This document shows positions 48,098 through 58,924 of a stretch of DNA of 64,000 nucleotides, one piece after another; the first letter of the stretch is position 1; every line of letters begins with the position of its first letter. Source of the DNA: Castanea sativa. Its lineage: Eukaryota > Streptophyta > Magnoliopsida > Fagales > Fagaceae. The notes beneath the pieces were generated by a model. That model saw only the letters and a list, made by a program, of their open reading frames with translations, did no database searches and was not told where the DNA came from. Made by a program: the position numbers and the translations under genes. The stretch spans positions 13,350,945 to 13,414,944 of the forward strand of contig NC_134015.1 of the NCBI RefSeq assembly GCF_040712315.1, in the 5' to 3' direction.

Positions 48098-50992
48098 CTA
48101 CTGGTAGTACTTCTTCAGGTGCTCCGTGTTCCAGGGATGGCCCAACTTCCTTCCGTCTAATGTCTCCAAGTAGTACGTTCCTTTCTTGTGCCATGAGATG
48201 ATTCTGTACGGGCCTTCCCAGTTAGGACCCAGCTTTCCTAGGGATGCATCCTTCGTAGCGCCAAGCACTTTTCGTAACACTAGATCTCCAACCTTGAAGT
48301 CTCGGTGCCGGATCTTGGAGTTGTAGTGTTTTGCCATCATGTCTTGGTACCGCGCCAGTCTCTGGGCTGCTGCTGCCCTGACTTCATCGACAAGGTTATG
48401 CTCTAGACGTAATGCTTCAATATTCTTGCTCTCGTCATAGCTTTCCACGCGGTAGCTCGTCAATCCCATTTCTGCCGGTATGAGGGCCTCAGCACCAAAC
48501 GCCAATCGAAACGGTGTCTCTCCCGTTGGCGTTCTTGCCGTTGTTCTGTATGCCCATAGTACACTTGGTAGTTCATCTGGCCATATGCCCTTTGCCCCCT
48601 CGAGCCGGGTCTTGATAATCTTTAACAAGGACCGGTTCGTGACTTCAACTTGTCCGTTGGCCTGTGGGTGGGCGGGTGATGAGTAGTGATTCTTGATTCC
48701 CAGCTGAGAACAAAAGTCTCGGAATGCATCGTTGTCGAATTGCTTCCCATTGTCTGAAACGAGTACTCTTAGGATCCTATATCGGCAAATAATGCTTCTC
48801 CATACAAAGTTGCGAATGTTTTTCTCCGTGATAGTAGCAAGAGCTTCTGCTTCCACCCACTTGGTGAAGTAGTCGATACCAACCACCAAGAACTTCAGCT
48901 GTCTTGCCGCTATTGGAAATGGACCCATGATGTCTAACCCCCATTGCGCGAACGGCCATGGGGCCGTTATGGGTGTGAGTTCCTCCGTTGGCTGTCTAAT
49001 AAGATTGCCAAACCGTTGACACTTATCGCAGGCTCTAACGTACATATGGGCATCCTTCTGCATTGTCGGCCAGTAGTACCCTGCTCGGAGTAGCTTGTGC
49101 ACCAGAGACCTTGATCCCGAGTGGTTTCCATAAATTCCTTCATGAACTTCCCTCATCACGTAGTTTGCTTCGTCATGGCCAAGGCATCTTAGATATGGTC
49201 GGAAGAATCCTCTTTTGTAGAGGATGCCTTTAATCAGTATGAATCGGGCAGCCCTAACCTTCAATTTCCTTGCGTCTGCCTTACTGTCTGGCAGCTTGTC
49301 GTCCTTGAGGTACGCCACAATTGGAACCGTCCAATCGTCCTTAGTGCTTAATTCTTGCATTCGAACGTTATCTAGTAGCGATGAATGTTGGACGAAGGAC
49401 AATACCTGTTCTGGAGCGATCATGGGTTCGGCCGAAGCAGCCTTTGCGAGTCGGTCCGCCTCTTGATTCTCTTCTCTTGGGATCTGAGCTATCGTGAATT
49501 GGAGGTCGCTTGTTAGACCCTTCACTTTTCCGAGGTACCTTCTCATTCGTTCATTCCTGCAATCATAGCTCCCATTAACTTGGCTGGCTACAATTTGAGA
49601 ATCGGAGTAAACTACTGCCTTCCTGGCCCTAGCCACTATTGCAAGTTCCAATCCTGCCACCAGGGCCTCATACTCCGCTTCGTTATTTGTAGTGGGGAAC
49701 TCCAAATGGATCATGCATTCAACCTTATCTCCTTCCGGGGTGTGGAGTACAACCCCGACTCCTCCTACATGCTTATTGGAGGATCCGTCTATGTGAATTC
49801 TCCATGTGGGCGTCTCTTCTGCCCCCTGCTCGTCAGGTGTAGTGAATTTCGCGATGAAGTCTGCCAGTATTTGTCCTTTCACAGCTATTCGTGGCTGGTA
49901 TTGGATATCGTACTCACTCAGCTCGATAGCCCATAAAGCCATCCGTCCGACAGTTTCAGGATTGTTCATTGCTCTCCGCAAGGGCTGATCCGTCAGGACT
50001 ATTATTGTATGTGCTTGAAAATAGGGCTTCAGTTTTCGAGCTGCAGTTACGAGTGCGAAGGCGATTTTCTCCATCCGTGGGTATCTCTCCTCTGCGCCTC
50101 TTAGCGCCCGGCTTACAAAGTACACGGGCTTTTGTATCTTCCCTTCCTCTTTGATGAGAGCTGCACTTACCGCTGCCGATGAGACGACAAGGTACAGGAA
50201 CAATTCCTCCCCCGGCGTGGACGGACTAAGCAATGGCGGGGCAGAGAGATATGCTTTTAACTCTTCAAATGCCCTTTGGTATTCGTCCGTCCACTCGAAA
50301 GATCTCCTTAGTGTTCTGAAGAAAGGTAGACACTTGTCCGTTGCTCTTGATACGAACCTGTTTAGGGCTACTATCTTTCCTGTCAAGCTTTGCACTTCCT
50401 TCACCGTCCTCGGAGGAGATAGCTCCATAATTGCTTTCACTTTCTCAGGGTTGACCTCAATGCCCCGCTGGGATACCATGAATCCTATGAATTTTCCAGC
50501 GGTCATTCCGAATGCGCATTTGCTTGGATTCAACTTCATTTTATACGTTCGAAGAGTGTTGAAAGTCTCCTGGAGGTCCCTCAGATGATCTGACACCTTT
50601 GCGCTTTTCACCAACATATCATCTATGTAGACTTGGACGTTCCGGCCAATTTGGTGCACGAACATTTTGTTCATTAATCGCTGGTATGTGGCTCCTGCAT
50701 TCTTGAGCCCGAATGGCATCACCTTGTAGCAAAAAAGCCCTTGGCTTGTCACAAATGATGTTTTCTCTTGATCTGTTTTCTCCAACTTAATCTGATTATA
50801 CCCCGAGAAGGCGTCCATAAAGCTCAACAACTCATGTCTTGCGGTGGAGTCCACTAAGGCGTCAATGCGTGGGAGCGGGTAACTGTCTTTAGGGCACGCT
50901 CTATTCAGATCCGTGAAGTTAACGCACATTCTCCACTTCCCATTTGACTTTTTGACCATTACCATATTTGCCAGCCAGTCTGGGTAGTACAC
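48098..50992 (-). CDS. pol of Tat element 2: RT, RNase H, archaeal-type RNase H, integrase
   Basis: 964 codons open. RT catalytic YIDD at about residues 122-125. RNase H I follows (KPVYFVSRALRGAEERYP). The second RNase H has IHIDGSSNKHVGG, TNNEAEYEALVAG, YSDSQIVASQVNG and ADRLAKAAS. Integrase has the zinc region HEGIYGNHSG...CDKCQRF, DDE residues in GIDYFTKW, SDNGKQF and GQVEVTNR, and WEGPYRI near the end. The usual upstream start of pol is cut off by a TGA at 50996-50998. Element 1 is open at the equivalent position, so this is a lesion rather than a family trait. Acts in cDNA synthesis and insertion. Confidence 0.93.
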   Translation of the reverse strand: MYYPDWLANMVMVKKSNGKWRMCVNFTDLNRACPKDSYPLPRIDALVDSTARHELLSFMDAFSGYNQIKLEKTDQEKTSFVTSQGLFCYKVMPFGLKNAGATYQRLMNKMFVHQIGRNVQVYIDDMLVKSAKVSDHLRDLQETFNTLRTYKMKLNPSKCAFGMTAGKFIGFMVSQRGIEVNPEKVKAIMELSPPRTVKEVQSLTGKIVALNRFVSRATDKCLPFFRTLRRSFEWTDEYQRAFEELKAYLSAPPLLSPSTPGEELFLYLVVSSAAVSAALIKEEGKIQKPVYFVSRALRGAEERYPRMEKIAFALVTAARKLKPYFQAHTIIVLTDQPLRRAMNNPETVGRMALWAIELSEYDIQYQPRIAVKGQILADFIAKFTTPDEQGAEETPTWRIHIDGSSNKHVGGVGVVLHTPEGDKVECMIHLEFPTTNNEAEYEALVAGLELAIVARARKAVVYSDSQIVASQVNGSYDCRNERMRRYLGKVKGLTSDLQFTIAQIPREENQEADRLAKAASAEPMIAPEQVLSFVQHSSLLDNVRMQELSTKDDWTVPIVAYLKDDKLPDSKADARKLKVRAARFILIKGILYKRGFFRPYLRCLGHDEANYVMREVHEGIYGNHSGSRSLVHKLLRAGYYWPTMQKDAHMYVRACDKCQRFGNLIRQPTEELTPITAPWPFAQWGLDIMGPFPIAARQLKFLVVGIDYFTKWVEAEALATITEKNIRNFVWRSIICRYRILRVLVSDNGKQFDNDAFRDFCSQLGIKNHYSSPAHPQANGQVEVTNRSLLKIIKTRLEGAKGIWPDELPSVLWAYRTTARTPTGETPFRLAFGAEALIPAEMGLTSYRVESYDESKNIEALRLEHNLVDEVRAAAAQRLARYQDMMAKHYNSKIRHRDFKVGDLVLRKVLGATKDASLGKLGPNWEGPYRIISWHKKGTYYLETLDGRKLGHPWNTEHLKKYYQ

Positions 50993-51113
50993 CTCTCATA
51001 TGAAGTTCGCTTCCCGTAGCTTCTGCACTTCCTCTGCTGCGGCTCGATCCCTTTCGGGGGCAAACACGCGCTTCTTTTGTCGAACTGGAGAGAATGAAGG
51101 TGACACGTTCAAT

Positions 51114-53327
51114 TTATGGACTGACTACCGGATCTATTCCCGGCATGTCATCATGGCTCCATGCAAACACGTCTTGGTTCTCTTTGAGGAACAGTAGGAG
51201 CGCATGTCGAACCGTTTGGTCGACCGAGGTTCCTATCATGGTGGTTCGGTCGGGCCTCGAATCATCCAGTTGTACCTCTTCCAATTTCTCCACGGGTTCT
51301 GCCACTGTTCTCTGTTCTTCGATGTTCATTGCCTGTACATGGTCATCCATCTCCATCATGGCCACGTAACATTCCCGTGCAGCCACCTGATTTCCGCGCA
51401 GTTCTCCAACTCCGTGTTCAGTGGGAAACTTGATCATCAGATGGTAGGTAGAAGTGATGGCCTTCCATGCGTTGAGAGTGGGTCGTCCAAGTATGGCATA
51501 ATACGCTGAGGAGCAATCAACCACTAGAAAGGAAACATCCTTGGTTATTTGCTGCGGGTAGTCTCCTACTGTCACCGCCAATGTGACGGATCCTAAAGGA
51601 TGGACCCGGGTTCCCCCAAAGCCGACGAGGGGCGTGCATGCCGGGATCAAGCGCTCTTTTGCAATCTCCATCTGCTGGAACGCAGGGTAGTAAAGGATGT
51701 CTGCTGAGCTCCCGTTGTCCACTAGAACTCGGTGGACGTTGAAGTCTCCTACCTGTATACTAACCACAAGCGCGTCGTCGTGGGGGTGGTGAAGGTGCCG
51801 GGCCTCTTCTTCAGAAAACTCGATACTGGAGCCGTTCCGTCGTATTCTTTCTAGTGAAGAGCCCGTCGACTGGACACTTTGTACCGTCCGTAAATAAGTC
51901 TTTCTGGCCTTTTTAGACGACCCCGTTGAAGTACTGCCCCCTATTATCATCCGTATGTCTGCTACCGGTGGTCTGGGACGTTCGTTTTCCCGTCTAGGAT
52001 TCTGCTCCTGGGGTTGATCCGTTCTCTCCTTCCTCACGAACCTCTGCAACCTTCCTTGCCTGATAAGGGCTTCGATCTGTTGCTTCAGGTCATAACAGTC
52101 CGTCGTATCATGGCCGTGGTCACGATGAAAACAGCAGTATCTATCTCGTGGCCTCTTGTTCGGATCTCCCTTCAACTTGCCCGGGAATGTCAAGGTTCCT
52201 TCATCTTTGATTTGCATTAACACCTGGTCAATTGGGGCTGTGAGGGGGGTGAAACTTGTAAACCTCCCCGAAGGTGGTTTGGATCTCCGGTCTTCTCGTT
52301 GATCTCTGGTTCTTGCCATTTTTTGTCCATTATCTGGTTTCGTATCTTCCTGTCTTTCCCTTTTTCTTGGTTTATAGTCGTCTCTGGCCAGCAAGGCATC
52401 CTCCGAGTTCATATACTTCGTCGCCCTGTAATATACATCGGACATAGTCTTTGGGTCATTCTTGCATAGAGAGAACAAGAACTTACCCTCTCGTAGCCCG
52501 TTCGTGAATACTGCCACAAGTATCTTGTCATCTGCCTCGTCTATCGAGAGGGATTCCTTGTTAAAGCGGGCTATATAAGACCTTAATGTCTCGTCTTCTC
52601 GTTGCTTAATGTTCAGTATACACGCAATAGACCTCTTGTGTCGATGACTTCCAATAAAGTGTGATACGAACTGTGCGCCTAGTTCCTTAAAAGTGCCGAT
52701 AGAATTAGGCGTTAGCCTACTGTACCAATCCCTCGCAGGCCCTTTCAAGGTGGTAAGAAAAGCCCTGCACATGATTTCATCTGGTACACCCTGAAGATGC
52801 ATTAGGGTTCTGAAAGACTCCAGGTGATCCAACGGGTCTTTGGATCTGTCGTAGTTTTCCACATGGGGCATGCGAAACTTTGGAGGAACGGGGCATGAAT
52901 TCACCAACGCTGTGAAAGGCGAATCCGTTTTATGGACTAGGTCGTCCAGGTTGCTGGATACCCGTCCTCTAAGGGCGTTCATCATCACATCCATGCGTTC
53001 CCTCATCTCCTGCATCTCGGCTGTGATATGAGGTGGCAGGGAGTCCGAGGCGGATGGCGGGTTTGTCTCCGGCCGTTCCGGCTTTGTCGGTGCGGTGCTA
53101 CCTTCAGGCCTGACGACATTCCTCCCCTCCGGGCTCGCGACTTCCTGGTCCTCCTCTGGCGCACTTTGGTGCGCATTCCTCTGCCGTAGTTGCTCTTCTA
53201 AATCGTGATTCTGTTTAGTGAGGCGCTCAACAGCAGCAGCAAGCGTCTGAACTTGCCTTTCTAGCGCTGTAGCATGCGGTTCTTCGCCTTGATTGTTGAC
53301 TGTCGCCATCGATCTGGTGAGTACCAT
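51114..53327 (-). CDS. gag-protease of Tat element 2
   Basis: 737 codons open from MVLTRSMATVNN at 53327. An N-terminal coiled coil (about residues 20-50), a Pro/Glu-rich linker, the capsid region (DPLDHLESFRTLMHLQGVPD ... LKGPARDWYSRL), a zinc knuckle CCFHRDHGHDTTDC, then the protease with VLVDNGSSADIL and ILGRPTLNAWKA. Translation ends in a TAA just after the start of the RT linker, because of one extra base near 51116 compared with the expected frame. Gag builds the particle; protease matures it. Confidence 0.93.
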   Translation of the reverse strand: MVLTRSMATVNNQGEEPHATALERQVQTLAAAVERLTKQNHDLEEQLRQRNAHQSAPEEDQEVASPEGRNVVRPEGSTAPTKPERPETNPPSASDSLPPHITAEMQEMRERMDVMMNALRGRVSSNLDDLVHKTDSPFTALVNSCPVPPKFRMPHVENYDRSKDPLDHLESFRTLMHLQGVPDEIMCRAFLTTLKGPARDWYSRLTPNSIGTFKELGAQFVSHFIGSHRHKRSIACILNIKQREDETLRSYIARFNKESLSIDEADDKILVAVFTNGLREGKFLFSLCKNDPKTMSDVYYRATKYMNSEDALLARDDYKPRKRERQEDTKPDNGQKMARTRDQREDRRSKPPSGRFTSFTPLTAPIDQVLMQIKDEGTLTFPGKLKGDPNKRPRDRYCCFHRDHGHDTTDCYDLKQQIEALIRQGRLQRFVRKERTDQPQEQNPRRENERPRPPVADIRMIIGGSTSTGSSKKARKTYLRTVQSVQSTGSSLERIRRNGSSIEFSEEEARHLHHPHDDALVVSIQVGDFNVHRVLVDNGSSADILYYPAFQQMEIAKERLIPACTPLVGFGGTRVHPLGSVTLAVTVGDYPQQITKDVSFLVVDCSSAYYAILGRPTLNAWKAITSTYHLMIKFPTEHGVGELRGNQVAARECYVAMMEMDDHVQAMNIEEQRTVAEPVEKLEEVQLDDSRPDRTTMIGTSVDQTVRHALLLFLKENQDVFAWSHDDMPGIDPVVSP

Positions 53328-53385
53328 GCAACTTTTTGTCTTTGGAATAGAGCAAAGGTTGAATTAGTTTTCCTTTCACTCTCGT

Positions 53386-53405
53386 TTCCCACAGACAGCG
53401 CCAAC
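53386..53405 (-). other. Primer binding site of element 2
   Basis: On the minus strand GTTGGCGCTGTCTGTGGGAA, directly inside the 5' LTR. It differs from the element 1 site mainly by one transition after GGCGC. Confidence 0.7.
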
Positions 53406-53957
53406 TGATGATGTCGAAAATATCACCAATAAGTTGCAAGCACTCTCCAACTCGAATCAAACCTGCAAACAGAAAACAAAGAGACCTAAAAGAGAGCACC
53501 GGTGTGGTGCCGGCCAAAAACCCTCCGAAGGTCAAGTTAGAATTTCTTTTCAACCCTAAAGTGCTAGAGTTGAGTCAAATGTGCGTACCTCGAGTCATGG
53601 GGGTTTTGGATGTATTTATAGGGATGTAGAGTCGACCTCCATCCCTTGATTATCAAGCTCTTTCCTTTTATGATTGAAACTCTTTCCATTCTCATACCTT
53701 CAAGAATTCCTTTCCTTATGAAATTCCTCTGATTAAGGCTAACGTGCAGTACAAGAATTCTTCGTATTTATGTTTGCGTGAATCACACTCAGGGCCACGT
53801 CAGCCCTAATAACCTAGCGTGGTTTGAGGTAGCCTGGAGAGCGACACATGAATTCTTCTTGTCCATCTACCACCCATCCGTCCTCCTTGAGTCATATTAC
53901 CCGTCACCTTATTGTAATCATACCGGCCTTACCGTCATGTTGGTTTTACCCTTATCA
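53406..53957 (-). repeat. 5' LTR of element 2
   Basis: 552 bp, same length as the 3' LTR with 8 transitions between them. TATAAATA on the minus strand at 53613-53620 is the likely promoter box. Confidence 0.95.
53613..53620 (-). promoter_or_regulatory. TATA box in the 5' LTR of element 2
   Basis: TATAAATA in the sense orientation of gag-pol, also present in element 1. Confidence 0.55.
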
Positions 53958-53962
53958 CAATA
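53958..53962. repeat. Target site duplication of element 2, right copy
   Basis: CAATA directly after the right LTR. Confidence 0.9.
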
Positions 53963-54671
53963 TAAAGGTTATGAGATACTCCATCAAACTTTTCTCTCCA
54001 TCTCTCCTCTCTTCAAGGTTGTAGCGGCTGCTCCTTAGTTCACCATCGTAGTAGTAATTTTAACACTAGGGAGGAAAAAATTACCAGATAGCGCTATGCT
54101 GAATAGGTACACGTTCGTAATCAGTGAATCTAGCTTTTGTACAATACCAGCTTCTTTCTATACATTGGGACTTACCTAATATTCTATCAACACAGAAATT
54201 AACTTACGCAATAATCTATCAACCTAGCTTGGGGATGATTGCATCCATAATTTATACACATATTTATTCTTTAAATTATAAAGGTTTATGAGTGGGCCTT
54301 ACATCACACGAACTTAAGGTGGATAAAAAATAAACATGATACTATTTGGGTAGAATAGTGAGGCCTTTTAAAAGAATTTCACGTAGGTTGGGATGATATT
54401 GGTAACTCAATTAATGATATTCAAGTCATTTTATAAACAAATATTTGTCTTTGACAGATATTATTGTCTTATTGATAATAAGGTTGAAATTATATGGTCT
54501 CATTATAGCCAATGTCATACATTGAAATGTTCTACCTTCATCATATGTAGGGACCCACCAGATATAGTTAAATGCTTTCAAGATCCTATGTTGTTTCAAA
54601 AGTTTGGAACGTAAGATTAATTCGTTATAGTGGCATGTAATAAAAAATGAGATGAAATTAGAAAGAAAGAA
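53963..54671. other. Right flank of element 2, no gene seen
   Basis: AT-rich. No coding region or bounded repeat before the duplication arm. Confidence 0.4.
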
Positions 54672-55238
54672 AGAAAAAACCTTTACTTGGATAATTTGCA
54701 CAAGATTGTCCAAACTTGATGACAAGAGTTCTAAATCAAAATTCAAAGAGTTTAAGGATGATTTCATGAACAAAGGGGTTTAGGATGAGTTATTGCGCAT
54801 GTGCATATCTTTGAATTTCTAAAGATATTTTTCCAAATTTTAACATGCTTCTAATCATATATGAAAATGATAATAACATAATTTGGAAGATTATGATCGG
54901 ATTGTATGAGCAAATGAGATGACATACTTGGGAAGAAAAGTAAATCAAAATATAGAAAATCCTCATGATGAGTAATTCCAATTGAGGAGGAAATTTGAGC
55001 AATCTAAGGTAATGTATTTTTAAGAAAATTATTTTGGAATACTGCATGTTTATTCAAATAAACTTTTCCCCTTAATCAAAATTGTTATAAAAATTACAAG
55101 AGAAAATCTATTTCATTATTCAATGGAGACAAGTAATTTAAATGTATTCGTATATAAAATGTTCACATAATTACTATTTTTGTTATTGTTATTGGTATTG
55201 TTATTGTTATTGTTTTTTGTAATAATAATAATAATAAA
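54672..55238. repeat. Local duplication, right arm
   Basis: Homologous to 43238-44017 but without the LINE tail. At the equivalent point it reads TAATGTATTTTTAAG without an insert, giving an empty-site comparison. Ends in TTATTG and AATAAT simple repeats as the left arm does. Confidence 0.8.
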
Positions 55239-57536
55239 ATAAAAAGAACACTTAATATTATTTTGTTTAAAAGTCCTAATTGCCACCATCGATGGTCATG
55301 GCCAAATCTTGAAATGATTACTGAGATGACTAGTCAACAATGAAGCAATGTTGGTGCATAGCCATTCTTCAAGGGGTAAAGAGAAGAGAAATGTTATGCT
55401 CATGACATTTTCACAATACTTGTACTACAAATTTTAAGTGATATGTTGTAATTGGTTGTTATTAGTGAGCAAAAAAGTTATTGTCAATGTAGTAGCACTT
55501 CTCTAAAGAGAAGATTTATAGAAGTGGTGGAATACCAATCTTAGTCCAGAAAGCTTTGGCAATGTAGCCGTCTCAAAGAACATGAATAATAATTTCTAGG
55601 GGGTGTTTGGGAGAGTAGCTTGAGTTACGTTGTTTTGGTGTTTTTGATATATGTGTGGATAAAAAAGTGTGTAAAAATATGTGTAATGTTGTTTAAAATA
55701 AGTGAAAATATGTTAAAACTAAGGTGTCAAACATACCTAGTTAACTCATCCACCAAGTGGCAATAAGGGTCAAGATTTCAAATGTATTTTCCTTAAGGTC
55801 CCAATCCCATCACGAAGGAGTGAGGTCAAAGAAAAAGAACAAAAAATATAGATCAAAATTTTAAAAAAGTTCATGACTTTTGGGAAATTCGCTTTGCTTT
55901 ACTTGTCAATATGTTGAAGAGAAGAGATCATTATTATTATTCATTAATTTGAATCGTGGACTAATCTTGGCTCTTAAGATTTTGAAATGGTGAATTCCAG
56001 TGGGATTGAATTGATAGTAGCAAATTATATATTGTTCACTAATTAGTACTATGGACTACACAGAAAAATATTTTAACTTTTTTTTTTTTGGGAGACTTAT
56101 TATTGATTTGGTTTTTTTGAATATTATTTTCTTTAGTTGCTTAAAATAGAGGATTAGTTTTATGTTTAAAGAAGACCAACTTCACGCGCTAGCTGAGAGT
56201 TGCACAGAAAAATGAAATCAAAGGGTCAAAAGTTTTTGACATGTGTTTGATCGCATGAACCAGAGGAGAGAGAAACCGGTGGCATCCATATAACGTGGTG
56301 GATTAGGATTCAGTGCGTGTATTGCACCGGTGCAATTCACAATATTTTATTTTTACCCACATTTCTTTCACAATATTTGTTCACTTTTCACTTTTTTTTT
56401 CTTTTTTTTTTTATACTTTTTTCTTAACTTTTTTTCTTAATATTTATCAATCTCAACCATTCATGACCTATGGGCACAATGAACTGGACATAATAGGTTA
56501 TTAACTAGTTAACGGGTCGGATCGAGCTGGGCCGAAAGAGAAAACCTCAGCCCATGACCCTACCCATGGGCAATGCCCATTTTGTCTTTAGCGAGCTGGG
56601 CTATGGGTTGGACCTAATGGGCTACCTATGGGCTTATGTTAGCATATTATTTTTTTAAGAAAAGAATCAAATTTTTATAAGGGAATAATCAATCTATTTT
56701 TTTAAAGGAAAGAATTAAAGAATTTAATACTTAATTACAAATTTTTTACATTCAAATCTATTTAATTTTTTGTTTTGTTGATGGAAACCTATTTAATTTT
56801 TTTTTTATTAAGGCTTTAAATAGTATTTTATTTTATCTTTAATAAAAGAAAATGTCAAATGGTTAATTCAAATTTGCTAGACTACTAGAAAAATATATAT
56901 TTAGTAAACTAAGTTTAGCACAATTACTTTGACTATCTTAGTGGTTGAGGGAGTTCTCTTAAGAAATTCTTCTATAATATCTCAAGATCAATTCTTCATA
57001 CACTTCCTATATTTTTTTTTTTATGAATTATGAGCTATTGGGCTGGGCCAATGGGTTATGCCAATGGGCTGGGCAACGGGTTGGGCTACTGGGCTAGCCC
57101 ACCGGGTACCCATGGGCATAAAAACTAACCCATGACCTGACCCACTAGGCTAGTGGGCTACCCATGAGCCTCAATAATAACGGGCCGGGCCGCCCATTAG
57201 CCCGGTGGGCTGTCGGGTTTCTGGGTCGGGTTATAGGCCGTGGGCTATTTGATGACCCTTAATTCATAGGTATTACATAATGTGCAAAACCCTACATGTT
57301 GCACCTGATATCGTATGTAATAAATATAAATGACAAATGTGATGGTAGATACTAGAGATTTCTCAAGAGGGAGAGAGGCATGCTTTAAGCCATGCTTTGT
57401 GTTTTCATCGTTAGTTCTTGCAAAAGGTTGTATTGCCTATTATATACTGTATTGTCTATTTTTTTTGGGAGCTGAACTTAAACAAAAACAATCTATATTT
57501 TCTTGGTGCAATTATATTTTTGCTAATTTTCAAAAA
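55239..57536. other. Intergenic with MITE and GGGC-rich patches
   Basis: A MITE lies at 55598-55739. At 56510-56640 and 57030-57250 a skewed text built from GGGCTGGGCC, ATGGGCT and CCCATGG steps repeats irregularly, with self-complementary parts. No gene recognised. Confidence 0.45.
55598..55739. mobile_element. MITE of the same broad family as at 15.8 kb
   Basis: Ends GGGGGTGTTTGG and CAAACATACCT are roughly inverted. The interior GTGTGGATAAAAAAGTGTGTAAAAATATGTGTAATGTTGTTTAAA resembles the 15793-15946 unit. Confidence 0.6.
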
Positions 57537-58924
57537 GGGTAAACTACATATTTGGTCCTTAATTTTTACACCATATATCAATTTAGTCTCCAACGTTTTA
57601 AAGATGTCAATTTAGTCCCTAACATTTTGGTATTATGTCAAAATAATCTTTGTCATTAAGTTACAAATGAAAAATGCTGATGTGGCTATCGGCTCAAATA
57701 AAAAATTATTCTAAAGCCACCGAGGTTGCCATGTGGACTGCCACGTGTCTTAAACAAATGGAATGCCGACTAAAGACCCTCCGAAGGTTAAGTTAGTTAT
57801 AGAAGAATTTAATAACTCAAAAGCGTGAGAGTTAGAAAATTTAAGTATTGGAGAAGTGGAGACTTCATGCTTATATAGTAGTGTAGAGCTGACCAAAATC
57901 TCATGAATGTAAGACCTTTTCTTGCAAGGAAGATATGAAATTAATATTCCGAGATCTTAGGGATTTACTTCCCATACTGGGAGAATATGAATATGTAAAA
58001 GGATCTTTGGATGTGGTATGCCAGTTCTTTCCATATAGGGATGCATGAGTGGGGAACACACAAATAGTGTGGGACTAAGTGTAATCATTGTCGGTACTAG
58101 GTAACTCGATAGATGATGGAGGATGTAGCTATTAAACCTGAAGGAGACCTCCAGCCCGAAGGGTGGCTTTATCCCGAAGGGTGATTTTATACCTGACGGT
58201 GTAGACAAGTGAGGTGATGGAAGGTGTCTTCATTAGACTCAAAGGAAAATCTCAGACCTGTTAGGTGTACTTATCCCGAAGAATGTTTCAAACCCAAAGA
58301 GTCGTCTAATCCCGAAGAGCAAAAAAATGTCTTAGAAAATTCTTTAGTCAAAATATTCCTCATCATCGTCGATGGAGATAAGGCCATTTTAAATCTGGTC
58401 ATAAAGCCGGAAGGCGTTGTGGAGCTTAGAGACTCCGTCATCTCTGGAGCTAGCAATTTAGGAGGCGATTCAACTTCTCCTTGGTGAAGGTAGCGACTTC
58501 TCTCCTCTCTGATGACAATGCAAAGAGAAGTGTCAGTGCTCCTGTATAAATGCCAAGAAATTGAGATGTTTTCTTGATGACTAGGGCTTTATTTTTTGGT
58601 TGAGTTTCTTTTTACAAGTGTTTGTCTCCAAAGAAAGTGCAAAGAGAAAAGTGTAAAAGATAAGAAAATTGAGATTGAAAGTACTGTGTACACATGGATT
58701 GATTTTATTTTATTTTATTTTATAGTCCATATGTCGTTCTAGGTGGTATGAAAATAATTTTGTATTTGGGATGTTAATCACTTTAGCATTTTCCATCTGT
58801 AACTTAATAGCAGAGACCTTTGACACAACACCAAAATGTTAAGGACTAAATTGACACATTTGAAATATTATAGACTAAATTGATATATGATGAAAATGTT
58901 AGGGACCAAACATGTAGTTTACTC
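57537..58924. mobile_element. Long-TIR non-autonomous element
   Basis: The outer 145-150 bp (57537-57681 and about 58777-58924) are inverted copies: GGGTAAACTACATATTTGGTCC against GAGTAAACTACATGTTTGGTCC, continuing through CAATTTAGTC and TTAAGTTACA. The interior of about 1.1 kb has no transposase. 57770-57900 (ACCCTCCGAAGGTTAAGTTAG...) resembles the LTR of element 2. Long TIRs suggest a Mutator-like origin; the 9-bp flanks TTCAAAAAG and TTCAATAAA match only in part. Confidence 0.7.

Larger units (their letters stand above)
44286..53957 (-). mobile_element. Tat-lineage Ty3/gypsy LTR retrotransposon, young (element 2)
   Basis: 9,672 bp, bounded by two 552-bp LTRs and the target duplication CAATA (44281-44285 and 53958-53962). 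Coding on the minus strand: gag-protease 53327-51114, then RT, RNase H, archaeal-type RNase H and integrase 50992-48098. A tandem array and a plus-strand antisense gene lie between pol and the 3' LTR. The LTRs differ at 8 of 552 positions, all transitions, so insertion is recent. Only a one-base shift and one TGA separate gag-protease from pol. The antisense gene contains an internal inversion and two nonsense codons. Confidence 0.96.

Noticed and set aside
56313..56504. Phe-rich open frame
   Set aside because: Poly-T low complexity translated as Phe and Leu.
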